A stretch of DNA of 64,000 nt from Calditrichota bacterium (GTDB lineage: Bacteria; CLD3). Numbering within the stretch: the first letter of the stretch is position 1; every line of letters starts with the position of its first letter. A model generated the notes under the pieces. The model had not been told where the DNA came from. It made no database searches and saw nothing but the letters and a program-made list of their open reading frames with translations. The position numbers and the translations under genes were made by a program. Below are positions 54,026-61,860 of the stretch, piece by piece. Location of the stretch: assembly GCA_008501735.1 (NCBI GenBank), contig QQUF01000045.1, positions 241,732-305,731 of the forward strand, given 5' to 3'.

Positions 54026-54344
54026 TAATCAACCTTTGTCTACTTTTTTTGTAATGAAAAGAAAAGATAATTTTACACAAATTCAATTCTTTGATTCTAA
54101 ATTGCAACTAATTCTTATGAAATTCAAAAAACTCACGAAGTTAAGCATAAATCTAAATAAGGTCAAATCCATTTTACTCACCAAAGATTTGAAAAAATTT
54201 CTTAACTTTCGCACTTTCTTAAAAGATAAGCGTGAATTCCACTTGAAGCCTAAAATTTGTAATAGCAAATTGTGGAATTCACGCTTTCAGTAGGTTTTAC
54301 ACTAAAGCAATCTGAAAAATCAAATTTAAAAAATAGGAGATAAA
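54026..54344. other. 319-base intergenic region with a large imperfect palindrome
   Basis: This gap between mtaB and the aldehyde dehydrogenase gene contains no credible coding frame. It is A/T-rich and holds, near its right end, inverted arms AGCGTGAATTCCAC (54229-54242) and GTGGAATTCACGCTT (54272-54286), about 13 bp, around a ~29-base loop with a nested ATTTG/CAAAT pairing. The arms are perfect apart from the ends. An AGGAG motif lies 5 bases before the ATG at 54345. Confidence 0.75.
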
Positions 54345-55805
54345 ATGTCCGAATTACTAAAAAAACAAATGATAATTGATGGTAAGCAAATTGGCTCTTT
54401 AAGTGGAGAAACTTCACTTTCGATAAATCCTGCAACTGAAGAAGGTTTTGCAGAAATCCCTATGGGAACAAAAGAAGATGCAGAAAATGCAATTCTTGCC
54501 GCAAAAAAGTCTTTTGATTTAGGAAAATGGAGAAACACTCCTCCGAGCAAAAAAGGTAAAATCCTTTGGAAACTTGCCGATTTAATTATGGCAAACAGAC
54601 AAGAACTTGCCGAACTCGAAACAAAAGACACTGGAAAGCCAATCCGCGAAACAATGTCAATTGACGTTCCAATGACAGCAGATGTTTTTAGATTTTTCGC
54701 AGGTGCAACGACAAAAATTCACGGTGAAACAATTCCTGTAAACGGAAATTTCTTCCACTACACTTTGCGTGAACCAGTTGGAGTTATGGGATTGATTGTT
54801 CCTTGGAACTTCCCGATGTTAATTGCCGCAAGAAAAATCGCTCCCGCTCTTGCTTGTGGAAACAGCATTATTTTAAAACCTGCTGAAATTTCTTCACTTA
54901 CTGCAATCAGAATGGCAGAATTAGCTCTTGAAGCTGGACTTCCTGAAGGTGTTTTTAATGTTTTAACTGGGAAAGGGAGCGTTGTCGGACAGGCTTTGGT
55001 TGACTCTCCAATTGTTGATGCAATTACTTTCACAGGTTCAACAGGAGTTGGACAAGGTTTAATGAAAAGTGGTTCTGTAAACGTCAAAAAACTTTCTCTC
55101 GAACTTGGTGGAAAATCTCCAAACATTGTTTTCGACGATGCAAACGTTGACTTGGCAATCAAAATGGCTGCTGCTGCGATTTTCTACAATAAAGGTGAAG
55201 TTTGTACTGCTGGTTCAAGGCTTTTCGTTCAAGAGTCAATTTACGATGAAGTAACTGAAAAACTTTCTGCAAGAGCTAACAAAATGGTTCCTGGCGACCC
55301 AATGAATGAAGGAACAAGACTTGGTCCTGTTGTTTCAAAAGCTCAATTTGATTCGGTTTCAGAATACATTAGACTTGGAAAAGAAGGTGGAGCAAAACTT
55401 TCAGCAGGTGGAGAAAAATTCGACATCGGAAATGGAGGAAAAGGTTACTTCTTAAAGCCAACCGTTTTCACAGACGTTGACAATAAAATGCAAATTGCTC
55501 AAGAAGAAATCTTTGGACCTGTTCTTTCAGTAATTAAATTTACGGACACAGATGACGTAATTCGTCAAGCAAACGATACTGCTTTTGGACTCGCTTCAGG
55601 AATTTGGACAAACGACTTGAAAAAAGCTCACCAAGTTGCAAACAGAATCAATGCTGGCACTGTTTGGATTAACACTTACAATATGTACGATGCAGCTTCT
55701 CCTTACGGTGGATTTAAAATGTCTGGCTTCGGAAAAGAATCTGGAATGGAATCGATTTACGAGTTTTACACAAAATCCAAAACAGTTTGGGTTGACCTTA
55801 ATTAG
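54345..55805 (+). CDS. NAD(P)-dependent aldehyde dehydrogenase
   Basis: A 486-residue class I/II-like aldehyde dehydrogenase. The general-base glutamate lies in SLELGGKSPNIVFDDA (about 250-265) and the catalytic cysteine is Cys287 in NKGEVCTAGSRLF. VPWNFPMLIAARKIAPALA (about 152-170), EIFGPVLSVIKF (about 390-400) and the C-terminal PYGGFKMSGFGKESG segment complete the fold. It resembles betaine-aldehyde or retinal-type enzymes; the substrate is not fixed by sequence. AGGAG precedes the start 5 bases upstream. A palindromic repeat unit lies just beyond the stop. Confidence 0.92.
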   Translation: MSELLKKQMIIDGKQIGSLSGETSLSINPATEEGFAEIPMGTKEDAENAILAAKKSFDLGKWRNTPPSKKGKILWKLADLIMANRQELAELETKDTGKPIRETMSIDVPMTADVFRFFAGATTKIHGETIPVNGNFFHYTLREPVGVMGLIVPWNFPMLIAARKIAPALACGNSIILKPAEISSLTAIRMAELALEAGLPEGVFNVLTGKGSVVGQALVDSPIVDAITFTGSTGVGQGLMKSGSVNVKKLSLELGGKSPNIVFDDANVDLAIKMAAAAIFYNKGEVCTAGSRLFVQESIYDEVTEKLSARANKMVPGDPMNEGTRLGPVVSKAQFDSVSEYIRLGKEGGAKLSAGGEKFDIGNGGKGYFLKPTVFTDVDNKMQIAQEEIFGPVLSVIKFTDTDDVIRQANDTAFGLASGIWTNDLKKAHQVANRINAGTVWINTYNMYDAASPYGGFKMSGFGKESGMESIYEFYTKSKTVWVDLN

Positions 55806-55820
55806 ATTTTTCGATTTTTG

Positions 55821-55869
55821 GGATTGCTGACTTTAGACAGTTTTTTTAACCAACTAAAGTTGGCAATCC
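55821..55869. repeat. Imperfect inverted repeat with nested hairpins
   Basis: GGATTGCTGACTTTAG (55821-55836) and CTAAAGTTGGCAATCC (55854-55869) are inverted copies with two mismatches. The right copy holds CCAAC-TAAA-GTTGG and the left a CTG...CAG pair, so two small hairpins nest inside one long one, as in REP/BIME-like elements. It is 15 bases after the aldehyde dehydrogenase stop. A role as terminator is also possible because a T-run TTTTTTT is in the loop. Confidence 0.6.
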
Positions 55870-55956
55870 AATTTTTTCCTTTCAAAATAACTTTCCCTAA
55901 TTCAATTTCTCTAAAAAAAACTTGTAAAAATATTTTTGATACTATAAAATGAGACT

Positions 55957-56223
55957 ATGAAGAACCTCAACAAAAAACATAAAAAGATTTTAGCGGAAAT
56001 TTTCTTTGAACCAATGAAATCGAACGTTTTGTGGAGCGACATTGAAAAGTTGTTCATCGCCTTAGGTGCTGAAATTAGCGAAGGAAGAGGTTCAAGAGTC
56101 AGATGTTTCCTAAACGGAGTTCGGGCAGTTTTTCATAGACCACATCCGCAGAAAGAAACTGATAAAGGTGCATTAAAATCTGTAAGAAAATTTTTAAATC
56201 AAGCAGGAGTTAAAAATGCTTAA
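55957..56223 (+). CDS. hicA: HicA-family mRNA interferase toxin
   Basis: An 88-residue toxin with the dsRBD-like HicA fold. The sequence KHKKILAEIFFEPMKSNVLW leads to the core LGAEISEGRGSRVRCFLNG and RAVFHRPHPQKETDKGAL (about 62-79), containing the catalytic histidine of the family, and VRKFLNQAGV at the end. HicA cleaves mRNA independent of the ribosome. The stop region overlaps hicB by 8 bases, the usual toxin-first order. No Shine-Dalgarno is obvious. Confidence 0.92.
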   Translation: MKNLNKKHKKILAEIFFEPMKSNVLWSDIEKLFIALGAEISEGRGSRVRCFLNGVRAVFHRPHPQKETDKGALKSVRKFLNQAGVKNA

Positions 56224-56536
56224 TTACAAAGGCTATCAGGGAAAAGTAATTTTCGATGACGAAGCAAAAATTTTTCACGGAGAAATAATTAACACACGAG
56301 ATGTGATTACTTTTCAAGGAAAAAGCGTTGATGAAATTGAAATTGCTTTCCGCGAGTCAATTGACGATTACTTAGAATTTTGTAAGGAAAGAGGCGAACA
56401 ACCTGAAAAACCTTTTTCGGGAAAGTTTGTTTTGAGAATGTCTCCAAACCTTCACCAAAAAATTTTTGTAAGAGCTTCGAAAGCTGGAAAAAGCCTTAAC
56501 AAATGGGTTGTTGAAAAATTAGAATCCGTTACCTAA
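56216..56536 (+). CDS. hicB: HicB-family antitoxin
   Basis: A 106-residue antitoxin. The N-terminal partial RNase H-like fold is present (YKGYQGKVIFDDEAKIFHG, ISFRES-type segment EIEIAFRESIDDYLEFC). The C-terminal ribbon-helix-helix DNA-binding domain has GKFVLRMSPNLHQKI and RASKAGKSLNKWVVEKLE. The protein neutralises HicA and represses its own operon. It starts 8 bases before the hicA stop. Confidence 0.93.
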   Translation: MLNYKGYQGKVIFDDEAKIFHGEIINTRDVITFQGKSVDEIEIAFRESIDDYLEFCKERGEQPEKPFSGKFVLRMSPNLHQKIFVRASKAGKSLNKWVVEKLESVT

Positions 56537-56636
56537 ATGTATAATTTTCCCGAATTCAACTTTTCTTAAAAATTTTTTGCAACCATTTTGAACTTTGTGC
56601 ATTGTGATAACAAATGCTTAACAAAATACGGTTCTG

Positions 56637-57245
56637 ATGGAAAGTTTAAAATTACATAGCTTCAAACGACAACAACAATTTGAGACAGAAAATTTGCTCG
56701 ATGAACAAGAAATTGTAAAAAATGCAAAGAATGATCCAAGTTTTTTTGGAATTCTTTACGATAGAAATTACGACAGAATTTTCAATTACATCCTTAAAAG
56801 AGTCTCAAATGTGAGTTTGGCTGAAGACTTAACTTCCAACACATTTTTTAAAGCATTAGAGAAAATCAGCACTTTTAATTGGGAAGGAATTCCCTTTAGT
56901 GCTTGGCTTTACAGAATTGCAACGAATGAAATCAGAATGCATTTTCGTAAAAGAAAACTTCTGAAGTTCTTTGCAATTGATGACTACAAAGAAAAAATTA
57001 AAGATGACAAAAACTGTGAAAATGAATTGATTAAGGCAGAAGAAGAATGGGCGAAAAACCAAAAATTTCTTCAAGTTACTGCTGAGATTCAAAAACTTTC
57101 AATCAAGTACCAAGAAGTAATTGCACTAAGGTATTTTGAAGAAAAATCAATTCGCGAAATTTCAGGAATCCTTAACAAAAGTGAAGGAACTGTAAAATCA
57201 CTAATTCACAGAGGTTTGCAAAAATTGGAAAAAGAAATTAATTAA
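56637..57245 (+). CDS. RNA polymerase sigma factor, ECF/sigma-70-like
   Basis: A 202-residue sigma factor. Region 2 lies at about 35-110, with ILYDRNYDRIFNYILKRVSN, LAEDLTSNTFFKAL (region 2.2-2.3) and SAWLYRIATNEIRMHFRKRK (region 2.4). Region 4 lies at about 145-200, with LSIKYQEVIALRYFEEKS, REISGILNKSEGTVKSLIHRGLQKL. An extra ~35-residue polar N-terminal extension and a charged linker are present. There is no clear Shine-Dalgarno. The next gene, 66 bases downstream, encodes a membrane protein with a cytosolic N-terminus and a T9SS-type tail, its probable regulator. Confidence 0.88.
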   Translation: MESLKLHSFKRQQQFETENLLDEQEIVKNAKNDPSFFGILYDRNYDRIFNYILKRVSNVSLAEDLTSNTFFKALEKISTFNWEGIPFSAWLYRIATNEIRMHFRKRKLLKFFAIDDYKEKIKDDKNCENELIKAEEEWAKNQKFLQVTAEIQKLSIKYQEVIALRYFEEKSIREISGILNKSEGTVKSLIHRGLQKLEKEIN

Positions 57246-57311
57246 CAAAACTTCTAAAATTTAGCAAGTCTTGGAGCTCCGACTTGGAAAGTTTTAGATG
57301 AGGTAATCAAA

Positions 57312-58757
57312 ATGAAAACTAAAAAAAATATCAAAGAATCTCTTCCCGAAGATGTTAATCTTCATTTCAATAAAATGAAACTTAGAAGAGAGCTTTTGAA
57401 TTCGGAAAATTTTAACACAACAATCGAAAGGTCTAAAATTATGAACAGCCAAAAACTTGGTTTAGTATTTGGAGCGTTTTTACTCTTTTTACTCGTCGGT
57501 GGATTTCTCTTAAATGACAAATTCAACACAGAATTAACAGCAAAAGAAGTGCTTACCAAAGCAGAGAATTTTTACAATACAGTTGAAAATGCAATCGGAA
57601 AAATTCATTACCAAAAGATGGTCATTTCTAATAATTATGCCAAAGAAGCAGAAAAAATTACGATTGAAAGATGGACTGATAAGAAAAATGACAGAATGAA
57701 AATTGTAACTACTTTAGATGGTGTTGAACCTGTAACGAACGTTCAAATTGGTGACCAAAATTTTGCAAGTGTTGCTTCTGAAAACGGACCAATTGTTAAA
57801 ATAATCTCTTCAGGTAAAACTCAAGAGAAACATCACGGAAAAGAAGGTGTTGCTGTGAAAATGATGAAAATCGAACTTGATGACGAAGACGGTGAAATCA
57901 CTGAAGAAAGATTGCAGGAAATTAAAGCACAACTCAAACAAAAATGGGTTAGCAAAAACGGAGAAGAAATCAAATTAGACGAAATGAAAAATGGCGAAAA
58001 CGTTTTTGTAAACATTGACGAAGACATTGAACTTAGCGAAAATGGTGAAGAAAAAAGAATCGTCAAAAAAACAATGGTTATGGAAAGCTCTCCTTACGAT
58101 AATACAAAATCTCCAAAACAACTTTTGGAAGAAGCAAAATCTAACCCAAATATGAAATACATTGGCAAAACAAGAGATGCTATTTTGGAAAGAGACTTTG
58201 AAGTCATTGAAACTTTCGGAAAAATCGTAACAGTCGAAAACGGAGTTAGAACAGAAGGTAAAGTTAAAGTTACTTTGGAATTTGATTCACACGACTTCAA
58301 ACTCTACAGAAGCACAACTGAAAATGAACTCGATGGAACAAAAGAAGTCATTACTTTTGAAGTTGACAGGCTTTCTGAAATGAACGATTCAATTTTCTCA
58401 ACTGAAGGTTTGAACGAGCAAAAAGTTGTTACTAAAAGAATTGGTGGTTTGACAAAAGAAAACTTGAAAGCAGTTCCAAGTCATTTTGAATTGAAACAAA
58501 ATTTCCCAAATCCATTCAACCCAACAACAAACATTCCTTACGAATTAAAAGAAAACGGAAATGTTGCTCTTAAAGTTTACAACACTAAAGGACAACTTGT
58601 AAAAACTTTGGTTGATAAAGCTCAAAACGCAGGTTCACATTCTATAAAATGGAATGGAACTGACGAAAACGGAAGCCAAGTTTCTTCTGGAGTTTACCTT
58701 TACGAATTGAATGTTGACGGAAATGTTGAAGCTAAAAAAATGAATTTCATTAAATAA
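57312..58757 (+). CDS. Membrane protein with RseB-like domain and T9SS-type tail; putative sigma regulator
   Basis: A 481-residue protein. The first ~48 residues are cytoplasmic, charged and helical (MKTKKNIKESLPEDV, KMKLRRELLN). One membrane helix follows (about 49-67, GLVFGAFLLFLLVGGFLL), and there is no ordinary signal peptide. The periplasmic part starts with TAKEVLTKAENFYNTVENAI and KITIERWTDKKNDRMKIVTT (about 75-135), resembling RseB/LolA-like sensors. A charged, lysine/glutamate-rich middle follows. The last ~90 residues are a standard T9SS domain ([27 protein letters not shown]). GAGG lies 7 bases before the ATG. Position behind a sigma factor and topology suggest an anti-sigma-like role; that is inference. 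A plain T9SS cargo with an unusual N-terminus is the alternative. Confidence 0.7.
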   Translation: MKTKKNIKESLPEDVNLHFNKMKLRRELLNSENFNTTIERSKIMNSQKLGLVFGAFLLFLLVGGFLLNDKFNTELTAKEVLTKAENFYNTVENAIGKIHYQKMVISNNYAKEAEKITIERWTDKKNDRMKIVTTLDGVEPVTNVQIGDQNFASVASENGPIVKIISSGKTQEKHHGKEGVAVKMMKIELDDEDGEITEERLQEIKAQLKQKWVSKNGEEIKLDEMKNGENVFVNIDEDIELSENGEEKRIVKKTMVMESSPYDNTKSPKQLLEEAKSNPNMKYIGKTRDAILERDFEVIETFGKIVTVENGVRTEGKVKVTLEFDSHDFKLYRSTTENELDGTKEVITFEVDRLSEMNDSIFSTEGLNEQKVVTKRIGGLTKENLKAVPSHFELKQNFPNPFNPTTNIPYELKENGNVALKVYNTKGQLVKTLVDKAQNAGSHSIKWNGTDENGSQVSSGVYLYELNVDGNVEAKKMNFIK

Positions 58758-58790
58758 TTTTCCCTCCTCCAATCCCATCACAATTAGTTA

Positions 58791-58828
58791 AAAACGGTAG
58801 CAGTTATTGGTTCTGCTACCGTTTTTTT
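58791..58828 (+). terminator. Rho-independent terminator of the sigma/regulator operon
   Basis: AAAACGGTAGCAG (58791-58803) pairs with CTGCTACCGTTTT (58813-58825) around a 9-base loop and is followed by more T. It lies 34 bases after the stop of the regulator-like gene. Confidence 0.92.
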
Positions 58829-58902
58829 GTTTATGAATTTGAATATTTTATGTTAAAGTCTTATTTTATCAACTTATTTGAGCAAAATAATTTTGGTATC
58901 CT

Positions 58903-60132
58903 ATGATTCACTTTAAGAATTTACATCCTTTTGCACTTATCATTTCTCTCATATCTACTTCATTTGCACAAGTCAATGAATTTAAATTAGTTGCAAGTGA
59001 TGGTGCTAAAAATCACTATTTTGGAAAATCTGTAGCCATTGATAACGAATATGCTGTAATAGGAGCTTCTTGGACTGAAGACAGAAAAGGTTCAGTATAT
59101 ATTTTTTCTAAGGATGAAAATATGTGGATTGAAGAAACTAAATTAGTTGCAAGTGATGGAGAAACCGAAGATTATTTTGGTGAAGAAGTTGATGTAAGTG
59201 GAGATTTTGTTATTGTAGGCTCACCTTATGACGATGGTTTATACAAAGATTCAGGCTCAGCATTTATTTTCCACAGAACTGGTGGTAAATGGACTCTACA
59301 GGAAAAACTAAATTCTGATGCCTATTTTTCAAGAAATAATTTTGGTCAATCTGTATCAATTGATGGTAATTATGCAATAATAGGTGCTAGTGGAGATAAC
59401 GATGTACCTGAGGGTTCTGGTTCAGCTTACATTTTTGTAAGAAGTGGAACTTCTTGGAACCAACAAGCAAAACTTACTGCAAAAATTCCTCAAAAAAATG
59501 CACATTTTGGTACATCTGTTTCAATTAGTAATAATTATGCAATAATAGGTGCTCCATTTGAAAATTATTCAAATAAAGAAAATGAGTCTGTTGGAGCTGT
59601 TTATGTTTTTAAAAGAATTGGTAAAAAATGGTTACAAACCACAAAGTTGTCTGCAAAAGGGACAAGAAGTTCAAGTTTTGGGAAAGAAGTTTCAATTAGT
59701 GGAGATAACATTATTGTTTCAGCAAAAACTACGTTTAAAGAAAATTCAATTGGTGCTGTTTATATTTTTCACAAAAATCAAAATAAATGGTTGTTAGAAT
59801 CAAAACTAATATCTGAACAATTAAAAGAGACCAATGCTAAAATAAATAGAGTTTTTTTTGGTAGTTCCGTTACTATAAATGAAAATTATGCAATTGTTGG
59901 AGCCATGTACAGTGGATTTAAGGAAAAAACAACAGGATCAGCATCTGTTTATCATCGAGTAAATAAAAAATGGTTGCTTTTATCAATTATTCGTTCATCA
60001 GACATAGCTCCATTGGACTATTTTGGTTGTGCAGCTTCAATAAGTAAAAATTACTATATCATTGGAGCTGCTTGGAAAGAAAGTAAGGAGTTTGGTACTG
60101 GCTCAGCATATATTTATCCAGTTAGAGAATAA
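58903..60132 (+). CDS. Secreted FG-GAP seven-bladed propeller protein
   Basis: A 409-residue exported protein with signal peptide ending SLISTSFAQ. It consists of seven FG-GAP-like repeats, each with a YFGxSVxIxxxYAIIGA strand pair: YFGKSVAIDNEYAVIGAS, YFGEEVDVSGDFVIVGSP, NFGQSVSIDGNYAIIGAS, HFGTSVSISNNYAIIGAP, SFGKEVSISGDNIIVSAK, FFGSSVTINENYAIVGAM and YFGCAASISKNYYIIGAA. Each repeat continues with a GSAYIF-type strand. The fold is a beta-propeller as in integrin alpha chains, but the calcium DxDxDG loops are weak or missing. No T9SS tail is present. Its partner or ligand is unknown. Confidence 0.85.
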   Translation: MIHFKNLHPFALIISLISTSFAQVNEFKLVASDGAKNHYFGKSVAIDNEYAVIGASWTEDRKGSVYIFSKDENMWIEETKLVASDGETEDYFGEEVDVSGDFVIVGSPYDDGLYKDSGSAFIFHRTGGKWTLQEKLNSDAYFSRNNFGQSVSIDGNYAIIGASGDNDVPEGSGSAYIFVRSGTSWNQQAKLTAKIPQKNAHFGTSVSISNNYAIIGAPFENYSNKENESVGAVYVFKRIGKKWLQTTKLSAKGTRSSSFGKEVSISGDNIIVSAKTTFKENSIGAVYIFHKNQNKWLLESKLISEQLKETNAKINRVFFGSSVTINENYAIVGAMYSGFKEKTTGSASVYHRVNKKWLLLSIIRSSDIAPLDYFGCAASISKNYYIIGAAWKESKEFGTGSAYIYPVRE

Positions 60133-60153
60133 ATAGTATTTTTTCTATTTATT

Positions 60154-61713
60154 CTACAAAACTTCTCTTACACAATCAATTACAGTTCCGTCAACCCATT
60201 TTATTGCGGCGATTACTTTTTCGCCGAGTTTTGGCTTTGCAGGTTTTCCACCACAGATTTCTTCTGCTTCGGCTTGTAGTTCTTGGATTGTTTTAATTGG
60301 TAATTTTGAGTCTTTTGTTGCTTCAATCAAATCTTTTCTTAGCGGATTAATTGCGATTCCTCTTTCTGTAACAATCACGTCGATCAATTCTCCGGGTCCA
60401 CAAAGAGTCGTAACTTCGTCAACAATTACAGGAATTCTGTTCCTGAAAAGTGGAATCGGTAAAATTGTGCATTTTGAAAAAAGGCAATTCTGCCAACCAC
60501 CAATTCCGTGCAAAAGTCTTCCGTCAGAATGCGTAACAACGTTTCCGTTAAAATTCAAATCAACTTCTGTCGCTCCAAGAATTACCATATCAACCATTGA
60601 AGCAACATTTCCTTTTGAATGGTAATTGTAGCTTACAAAAGGATTTGTGTTGATGTGGTTCGGATTTTCTCGCATCGAACGAACTCCTTCGAGGTCAAAA
60701 GTTTGTCCGTCAAGAATGTAATTTGTAAGCCCTTCTTCAAGCATTTCAACTAAATATTTATTACTTCCACCACGCACAAAACTTGCTTTAATTTGGTTTT
60801 CAACCATATAATCTTTGAGATAAATTCCAAATGAAAGTGCTGTTCCTCCTGCTCCTGCTTGGAAAGAAAACCCGTCTTTTACTAAACCTGCGTCAACAAC
60901 AAATTGAGTCGTCATTTCGGCAATCAAAAGTCTGTCTGGACTTTTTGTAATTTGTGTTGTTCCTGAAACTATTTTTGAAGGGTCGCCAACTTGGTCAACT
61001 TTTACAACAAAGTCAACGTTTTGCCCTTGAATTTGCCAAGGGTAACAAGGGAAAGGAACTAAGTTGTCAGTTACAACAATTACTTTATCGGCAAACTCAG
61101 AATCTGCCAAAGCAAAGCCTAAAAGTCCGCAAGCACTTTCGCCTCTGTCTCCTGTGCAATTTCCAAAAGAGTCTGCTGTTGGAGCTGCAATTACTGCGAT
61201 GTCAATGTGAACTTCTCCGTCTTGAACTGCTTGGTAACGTCCTCCGTGAGAACGCAAAACTGCCATTCCTTTCATTTTCCCTTTTGAAGCGTAATCTCCA
61301 AGAGGTCCGTTCATACTTCCTTCAATGTGGTGAATTGTTCCATCTTCCAAATATTCTAAGATTGGCGAATGACAAGGAAAAGAAGCCGAAGGAAACCAAC
61401 GTAAATTTTTGATTCCGAGCTCAGAAGCGATTTTGAAAATTTGGTTTGCTACCAAATCACCATTGCGGAAATGATGATGAGTGGAAATTGTCATTCCGTC
61501 TTTCAAACCTGCTTTGAGTAACGCAGTTTTTAAATCTTCAACTTGTTTATTTCCGTCATCGGGAAAATCGGCATTAGTTGAAATTTGGCGAGAATACTTT
61601 TTACCTTTTGGCTGGAATTTTCCGACTCCCATAAAAGGAGTAGCTTTTTCACCATTAATTGAATCGGGAACGAGTCTTCCGACTGCATTTTTTACTAATT
61701 TATAATTTGACAT
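60154..61713 (-). CDS. citF: Citrate lyase subunit alpha (CitF), orphan
   Basis: A 519-residue class I CoA-transferase, the alpha subunit of citrate lyase that exchanges the acyl group onto the ACP subunit. Typical segments are SRQISTNADFPDDGNKQVE, GMTISTHHHFRNGDLVANQI, ISGPLGDYASKG-like SMNGPLGDYASKGKM and PTADSFGNCTGDRGESACGLLGFALADS. The catalytic-region SFQAGAGGTALSFGIYL (about 285-301) is present, as is GIGGWQNCLFSKCTI. Citrate lyase also needs the beta (CitE), ACP (CitD) and prosthetic-group (CitX/CitG) functions, and none is in the window, so the enzyme may act alone as a CoA-transferase or with genes elsewhere. It is in the minus strand with no operon partner. Confidence 0.92.
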   Translation of the reverse strand: MSNYKLVKNAVGRLVPDSINGEKATPFMGVGKFQPKGKKYSRQISTNADFPDDGNKQVEDLKTALLKAGLKDGMTISTHHHFRNGDLVANQIFKIASELGIKNLRWFPSASFPCHSPILEYLEDGTIHHIEGSMNGPLGDYASKGKMKGMAVLRSHGGRYQAVQDGEVHIDIAVIAAPTADSFGNCTGDRGESACGLLGFALADSEFADKVIVVTDNLVPFPCYPWQIQGQNVDFVVKVDQVGDPSKIVSGTTQITKSPDRLLIAEMTTQFVVDAGLVKDGFSFQAGAGGTALSFGIYLKDYMVENQIKASFVRGGSNKYLVEMLEEGLTNYILDGQTFDLEGVRSMRENPNHINTNPFVSYNYHSKGNVASMVDMVILGATEVDLNFNGNVVTHSDGRLLHGIGGWQNCLFSKCTILPIPLFRNRIPVIVDEVTTLCGPGELIDVIVTERGIAINPLRKDLIEATKDSKLPIKTIQELQAEAEEICGGKPAKPKLGEKVIAAIKWVDGTVIDCVREVL

Positions 61714-61819
61714 TGAGTTTCACCTATTTTTAAAGTTTCCCAAATATAAAATTTTGGTGAATAAAATTCTCTTGAAAAATCAAAATTCTAACAGCCTCAC
61801 TTCCTCAAATTCTTTTAAA

Positions 61820-61852
61820 ACTTATCCGATAGTTCAAATCTATCGGATAAGT
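61820..61852. terminator. Perfect 13-bp hairpin after the SDR gene
   Basis: ACTTATCCGATAG (61820-61832) pairs with CTATCGGATAAGT (61840-61852) around TTCAAAT. It lies 8 bases after the stop of the minus-strand SDR gene. On that strand it is followed by TTTTAAAAG, so it may act as a terminator, although the stem sequence also suits a dispersed REP-like repeat. Confidence 0.6.
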
Positions 61853-61860
61853 GTAAATGT

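Noticed and set aside
54018-54293. 91-residue plus-strand open frame between mtaB and aldehyde dehydrogenase
   Set aside because: It starts inside mtaB on the other strand, is a run of Lys/Leu/Phe with no domain and no ribosome-binding site, and its end is the large palindrome.
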